From Tumebacillus avium (GTDB lineage: Bacteria > Bacillota > Bacilli > Tumebacillales > Tumebacillaceae), in NCBI RefSeq assembly GCF_002162355.1, contig NZ_CP021434.1:3158001-3222000 (forward strand): a stretch of DNA of 64,000 nt, read 5' to 3'. Shown in pieces: positions 59,835-64,000 of the stretch. The notes under the pieces were generated by a model. It was not told the DNA's origin. It was given only the letters and a program-made list of their open reading frames with translations, and searched no databases. The number at the start of each line of letters is the position of its first letter. The first letter of the stretch is position 1. Position numbers and translations under genes: made by a program.

Positions 59835-61751
59835 ATGATCGTTAGCGTACAACACGTTCAAAAATATTATGGTGCCAATCTGGTTTTGTCTGATGTGACG
59901 TTGGAGATTAAGCAAGGAGACCGCGTTGGGCTGATCGGGCGCAACGGGGAAGGGAAAACCACTCTGTTCAAGATGATCAGCGGGGAGCAGAACTATGACG
60001 GCGGACAGATTCACATCCGCAAAGGCACGAAGATCGGCTGTTTGGCGCAGATTCCCGACTACGGGGATGAGACGACCGTCTATGAGGTGATCGCGCGGGC
60101 TTATACGGAGCTGCGCGCCTGCCAGCGCCAGATCGCAGAGCTGGAAGCGAAGATGACCGACCCGGCCGTCTATGCAGAGGAAGCGAAGCTAAATGCGGTG
60201 CTGGCCCAGTATGACAAGGCGCGCGAACGCTTTGAACGCGAAGGCGGCTATGAGATGGAAGCGAACATCGAGCGCGTCGCGAACGGCTTGCGCGTGCCGC
60301 CGGAGCAGTATCATCGCCCGTTTGCCTCTCTGTCCGGTGGGGAGAAGACCAAGATCGGGCTGGCAGCCTTGCTGTTGGAACAGCCGGATCTGCTGTTGCT
60401 CGACGAGCCGACCAACCATTTGGATATGAAGGCGATCGAGTGGCTGGAAGGGTACTTGAGCGATTATTCTGGCACCGTGGTGATCATCTCGCATGACCGC
60501 TATTTTCTGGACAAAGTGGCGACCAAGGTGATCGAGATTGAGGACGGCGAAGCGTTTACCTACCACACCAACTACAGTGGGTACCAGCAGGAAAAAGAAG
60601 ACCGGCTGCTGCTGGAATTTGCCCAGTATCAGGAACAGCAGAAAAGAATCAAGAAGATGCAGGAAACGATCAAGCGCCTGTACGACTGGGCGCGCCGCAA
60701 CCCGCAGAATCCGAAGTTCCACCGCCAGGCTGCATCGATCCAAAAGGCGCTCGACCGCATGGAGAAGCTGAAGCGTCCCAAGCTCGACCAAGAGACGATG
60801 GAACTGCAGTGGAAAATGAAAGACCGCTCCGGCGAGCGTGTCGTGGTGATCGAAGAAGCAGCCAAGAAGTTTGGCGAGCGCACCTTGTTCCAAGGGGTCA
60901 GCGATGTGCTGACCTATGGCGAGCGCGTGTTTTTGATCGGCGACAACGGGGCGGGCAAAAGCACCTTGTTCAAAATGATTCTCGGTAACGTTGCGCCAAG
61001 CGCCGGAGGAGTCAAGCTCGGGGCGCGCGTGGAGGTCGGGTATCTGGCGCAGGAACAAGCGCCGCAGGATGAAGAGAAGACCGTCCTGCAGTATTTTAAG
61101 GAAGAGGTGCGGATGGAAGAAGGGCAGGCGCGCGGGCAGTTGGCGCGGTTCCAGTTCTTTGGCCCGGATGTGTTCCGCATGGTGAAAAATCTCTCTGGCG
61201 GCGAATGGAGCCGCTTGCGTTTGGCTTTGCTGATGTTCGAGAAGCCCAACCTACTGTTGCTTGACGAGCCGACCAACCATCTGGACATCGTCTCCCGCGA
61301 GGCGCTGGAAGAAGCGCTCGACGAGTTTCCGGGGACCTTGTTGGTGATCTCGCATGACCGCTATTTTATCAACCGTCTCGCCAGCAAGATCTGGGCGCTG
61401 GAAAACGGCGGGCTGACGCGTTATTTGGGGGACTTTGATTTTTATAAAGAAAAGACGGCCGATCTGCTCCCGGCGGCACCAGCAGCACCGGCTGTGGCTC
61501 CCAAAGAGGCTGCAAAAGAGGTTGCCAAACCTCCTGTCGTGGAAGAGAAGAAGGTCAATCCGTACCAGAAGGCTAAAGTAGAAGAGAAGATCGCCGAACT
61601 GGAAGCGCGTTTGAAACAGCTCGACGCCGACCTCCTCGACCCGGCAAACGGGACCGATTCGGCCAAGTTGAACGCTTTGTTTGCCGACCGCGATGCGGCG
61701 CAGGCGGAGCTCGATGCGGCACTGGAAAAATGGATGGAGTTGGAAGCGTGA
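59835..61751 (+). CDS. ABC-F family ATPase (YdiF/Uup-like)
   Basis: A 638-aa protein with two ABC domains and no membrane helices. Walker A motifs are GRNGEGKTT (about 36-44) and GDNGAGKST (about 370-378). Signatures are SLSGGEKTKIGLAALLL and NLSGGEWSRLRLALLMF, and both LLLLDEPTNHLD motifs are present. The arm/linker (about 230-300) and a charged coiled C-terminus (from 560) place it in the ribosome-associated ABC-F group. Some members protect ribosomes from antibiotics, but this one cannot be assigned such a role. Its stop overlaps modA by 1 base. Confidence 0.9.
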   Translation: MIVSVQHVQKYYGANLVLSDVTLEIKQGDRVGLIGRNGEGKTTLFKMISGEQNYDGGQIHIRKGTKIGCLAQIPDYGDETTVYEVIARAYTELRACQRQIAELEAKMTDPAVYAEEAKLNAVLAQYDKARERFEREGGYEMEANIERVANGLRVPPEQYHRPFASLSGGEKTKIGLAALLLEQPDLLLLDEPTNHLDMKAIEWLEGYLSDYSGTVVIISHDRYFLDKVATKVIEIEDGEAFTYHTNYSGYQQEKEDRLLLEFAQYQEQQKRIKKMQETIKRLYDWARRNPQNPKFHRQAASIQKALDRMEKLKRPKLDQETMELQWKMKDRSGERVVVIEEAAKKFGERTLFQGVSDVLTYGERVFLIGDNGAGKSTLFKMILGNVAPSAGGVKLGARVEVGYLAQEQAPQDEEKTVLQYFKEEVRMEEGQARGQLARFQFFGPDVFRMVKNLSGGEWSRLRLALLMFEKPNLLLLDEPTNHLDIVSREALEEALDEFPGTLLVISHDRYFINRLASKIWALENGGLTRYLGDFDFYKEKTADLLPAAPAAPAVAPKEAAKEVAKPPVVEEKKVNPYQKAKVEEKIAELEARLKQLDADLLDPANGTDSAKLNALFADRDAAQAELDAALEKWMELEA

Positions 61752-62512
61752 TGAGAAAAAAGGGCATCGCTTTGCTGGCGGCCGCACTGCTGCTGTCGGG
61801 CTGCTCACAGGCTGAGCCTGCCTCGGAGCAAGAGGAGATCATCCTCTCAGCGGCTGCGAGTCTGGCCGGGCCGCTGGAGACGCTCAAGGCTGATTTTGAA
61901 CAAGAGTATCAAGACATAAAAGTGACGATCAACCTCGGCGCATCGGGCACGTTGCAGAAGCAGATCGAGCAAGGCGCGCCGGCCGATCTGTTCTGGTCGG
62001 CAGGCAAGGTGCAGATGGATGCGCTGGAGCGGCAAGGGCTGCTGCTTGAGGGAACCCGGCGCGATGCGGCGGTCAATCAACTGGTCTTGGTGGTGAAGGA
62101 GTCAGCGGCAGACTCCTTTGCCGGCCTTGCCGACCCATCTGTGAAAAAAGTCGGCCTGGGCACCCCGGAAACTGTCCCTGCCGGCAAATATGCGCAGGAA
62201 GCGTTGACCTTCTATGGCATCTGGGACGCCGTGCAGCCGAAAGCGGTGTTTGGCAAAGACGTCAAACAAGTCCTGACCTATGTCGAGCGCGGCGATGTGG
62301 ATGCCGGTCTCGTCTACCGCTCCGACGCACTCTCTTCTCAAGAAGTCAAAATCTCCGCCGTCGCCGAGCCCGCTGCCCATTCTCCAATCGTCTACCCGCT
62401 GGCGGTGCTGAAAAACAGTAAACATCAGGAGACAGCACAACAGTTGCTCGACTATCTCAGCAGCGCAGAAGCGCAACAGGTGCTCAAAAAGCATGGCTTC
62501 GCCCAAGACTAG
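61751..62512 (+). CDS. modA: molybdate ABC transporter substrate-binding lipoprotein
   Basis: A 253-aa lipoprotein with lipobox LLSGC (cysteine 18). ILSAAASLAGPLETLKADFEQEYQ and NLGASGTLQKQIEQGAPADLFWSA are ModA signatures, as is the YVERGDVDAGLVYRSDA segment. It binds molybdate or tungstate. The start overlaps the ABC-F stop. modB follows, and no modC ATPase is in view. Confidence 0.93.
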   Translation: MRKKGIALLAAALLLSGCSQAEPASEQEEIILSAAASLAGPLETLKADFEQEYQDIKVTINLGASGTLQKQIEQGAPADLFWSAGKVQMDALERQGLLLEGTRRDAAVNQLVLVVKESAADSFAGLADPSVKKVGLGTPETVPAGKYAQEALTFYGIWDAVQPKAVFGKDVKQVLTYVERGDVDAGLVYRSDALSSQEVKISAVAEPAAHSPIVYPLAVLKNSKHQETAQQLLDYLSSAEAQQVLKKHGFAQD

Positions 62513-62614
62513 CCTAACGGCAACGCTTTGAGAATCTTGAGAAGCTTGAGAAGGTCTTAGGGCGTCTTGATTTGATTGCACGACTTCAACCTCTACAGAA
62601 AGGACGGATGTATC

Positions 62615-63268
62615 TTGGCCGAGTCATTTTGGTTGCCGGTCTGGCTCTCGTTGAAAGTTGCAGGGTGGGCGACCTTGATCACCGTCCTTGTTGGCACGGT
62701 GGCCGGGAAGTGGATGGCACGTCGGGAGTTTCGGTTGAAGACGGCCGTTGAGTCTTTTCTCATGCTCCCGATGGTCATGCCGCCGACCGTCGTGGGTTTT
62801 GGCTTGCTGGTGCTGCTCGGGCAGACGGGACTGGGGCAATTTTTCCCCGGCGGGGGAATTTTGTTTACGTGGTACGCCGCTGTGATCGCAGGCTCCGTTG
62901 TCGCCTTTCCGCTGATGTATCAGGCGGCGAAAACAGGATTCGAAGTGGTCGACCCGGAGCTGGAAGCGGTCGCCACAACTTTTGGCGCCAACTCCTGGCA
63001 GGTGTTTTGGCACGTCACCTTGCCGCTGGCCTGGCCGGTTTGGCTGTCCGGGGTCTTGTTAAGTTTTGTCAGAGCTTTGGGTGAATTTGGCGCGACGCTG
63101 ATGGTGGCAGGGAACATTCCGGGCCGCACGCAGACGCTGCCTTTGGGCATCTATAACGCCGTGGAAAGCGGCCGCGACGGGCTTGCTTGGGCATGGGTGG
63201 CATGCCTGTTTCTATTTTCCTTCGGCATGATGTGGTTGATCAGACGGCTTGGGGCAAAAACTATTTAA
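62615..63268 (+). CDS. modB: molybdate ABC transporter permease
   Basis: A 217-aa permease with about five membrane helices. LPMVMPPTVVGFGLLVLLG, EAVATTFGANSWQVFWHVTLPLAWP (the EAA loop that contacts the ATPase) and ALGEFGATLMVAGNIPGRTQTLPLGIYNAVE are diagnostic of ModB. TTG 62615 is chosen because AAGGACGG lies upstream; TTG 62576 would add 13 residues. The ATPase subunit is not adjacent. Confidence 0.92.
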   Translation: MAESFWLPVWLSLKVAGWATLITVLVGTVAGKWMARREFRLKTAVESFLMLPMVMPPTVVGFGLLVLLGQTGLGQFFPGGGILFTWYAAVIAGSVVAFPLMYQAAKTGFEVVDPELEAVATTFGANSWQVFWHVTLPLAWPVWLSGVLLSFVRALGEFGATLMVAGNIPGRTQTLPLGIYNAVESGRDGLAWAWVACLFLFSFGMMWLIRRLGAKTI

Positions 63269-63370
63269 TGCCCGGGTCGTCTTTCTTTGTGTTTTTGTAG
63301 TGGCACGAATTTAAATTCTATGGCAGAATGGGAAAAGTGTGTCTCTATGGAATAGAGGTAGGAGGAAATT

Positions 63371-64000
63371 ATGAAGCATCAAGAAGCTCTTCGAAATATT
63401 GCGATTATCGCCCACGTTGACCACGGGAAAACCACCCTCGTCGACAAGCTCTTGCAACAATCCGGCATTTTCCGTGCCAATGAACAGGTCTCCGAACGCA
63501 TGATGGACTCGAACGATCTGGAACGCGAACGCGGGATCACGATCCTTGCGAAAAACACTGCCGTACGCTACGGCGAGTACATGATCAACATCGTTGACAC
63601 CCCGGGCCACGCCGACTTCGGCGGCGAAGTGGAACGGATCTTGAAGATGGTTGACGGCGTGCTGCTGGTCGTTGACGCATTTGAAGGCGTCATGCCGCAG
63701 ACCAAGTTCGTGCTGCGCAAAGCGCTTGAGCAGAACCTCAAGCCGATCGTTGTCATGAACAAAATCGACCGTCCGACCGCGCGTCCGGAAGAAGTTATCG
63801 ATGAAGTCCTCGGACTGTTCATCGAACTCGACGCCAACGACGAACAGCTGGAGTTCCCGGTGGTTTACGCATCGGCGCTCAACGGCTATGCAATGCTTGA
63901 CTACAACAACCCGGGCGAAGACATGAAACCGCTCTTTGAAGCAATCATTGAACACATCCCGTCTCCGGATGTTGATCCGGAAGCACCGCTGCAACTGCAA
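63371..64000 (+). CDS. typA: ribosome-associated GTPase TypA/BipA (3' end outside the window)
   Basis: The first 210 codons of a translational GTPase, open to the end of the window. G1 is AHVDHGKTT (residues 14-22), switch [19 protein letters not shown]4 NKID and G5 near SALNGYAM. The [16 protein letters not shown] segment is typical of TypA. GGAGGAAATT precedes the ATG. The protein helps ribosome assembly and stress growth. The antisense frame over it is a shadow. Confidence 0.96.
   Translation, partial: MKHQEALRNIAIIAHVDHGKTTLVDKLLQQSGIFRANEQVSERMMDSNDLERERGITILAKNTAVRYGEYMINIVDTPGHADFGGEVERILKMVDGVLLVVDAFEGVMPQTKFVLRKALEQNLKPIVVMNKIDRPTARPEEVIDEVLGLFIELDANDEQLEFPVVYASALNGYAMLDYNNPGEDMKPLFEAIIEHIPSPDVDPEAPLQLQ

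Noticed and set aside
63311..64000. Long minus-strand frame at the window end
   Set aside because: The plus strand encodes TypA with all GTPase motifs in the same interval.

Overview
The window reads as chromosome of a fairly GC-rich, endospore-forming member of the Bacillales. The evidence is direct: a complete spoIIIAA-AH operon, spoIVB, spo0A, three tandem alpha/beta-type small acid-soluble spore protein (SASP) genes, a tricistronic gerA-type germination operon, and promoters with sigma-H, sigma-G and probable sigma-E character. The gene content and GC level suggest an Alicyclobacillaceae/Tumebacillus-like lineage; that placement is inference. No rRNA, tRNA, CRISPR array, insertion sequence or prophage was recognised.

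Layout. 1-5.4 kb: small regulatory and repair genes (frameshifted NUDIX hydrolase, XRE regulator, ogt, a PadR regulator coupled to a membrane protein, a methyltransferase, a haem-oxygenase-like diiron protein). 5.5-9.8 kb: germination operon. 9.9-11.1 kb: HAD phosphatase and YqxD. 11.3-16.6 kb: spoIIIA operon. 16.7-22.4 kb: accB-accC, Asp23-family genes (yqhY, amaP, DUF2273), nusB, a Kae1/TsaD-like gene, ferredoxin-NADP reductase. 22.5-34.7 kb: xseA-xseB-ispA, a DUF421 gene, dxs-tlyA-nadK-argR-recN, spoIVB, spo0A. 35.0-39.3 kb: an accessory island, described below. 39.3-41.5 kb: ECF sigma factor with a partner protein, and an APH-family kinase. 41.7-42.6 kb: three SASP genes. 42.7-49.1 kb: a PcrA-type helicase and two orphan oligopeptide-binding lipoproteins. 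49.3-53.1 kb: a frameshifted tandem-GGDEF protein, a hydrolase and small proteins. 53.1-54.6 kb: a peptide-signalling cassette. 54.9-58.4 kb: fixABCX-type electron-transfer operon. 58.5-64.0 kb: GNAT, lspA, a 44-aa ORF under a dyad-containing promoter, an ABC-F ATPase, modA, modB, and the start of typA.

Two systems stand out. The first (about 34.9-39.3 kb) is a probable disulfide-rich peptide biosynthesis and export operon. It holds three membrane-anchored thioredoxin-like CxxC proteins, two of them MauD-like, a MauE-like membrane protein, a 58-aa precursor with six cysteines, and an ABC exporter without a C39 peptidase domain. A terminator directly follows the precursor gene, and an AT-rich promoter with an inverted repeat at the predicted start site precedes the operon. 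By analogy with MauD/MauE in methylamine dehydrogenase maturation, the redox proteins probably form the peptide's disulfides. The second (53.1-54.6 kb, minus strand) is an RRNPP-like quorum-sensing pair: an HTH-plus-TPR regulator translationally coupled (ATGA) to an 83-aa secreted pro-peptide carrying four copies of FIHDAEPL. Two orphan oligopeptide-binding lipoproteins nearby, one with a Spo0A box in its promoter, could import such peptides.

Regulation that can be read from the sequence: Spo0A-box cores (TGTCGAA) lie in the control regions of the first gene, the ferredoxin-NADP reductase, xseA, spo0A and the second peptide-binding lipoprotein. spoIVB and the first SASP gene share an identical 15-bp sigma-G-type -10 element. 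Two genes (NUDIX and GGDEF) are each broken by one missing base in a TGCGGGGGA context, which may be real mutations or homopolymer sequencing errors.
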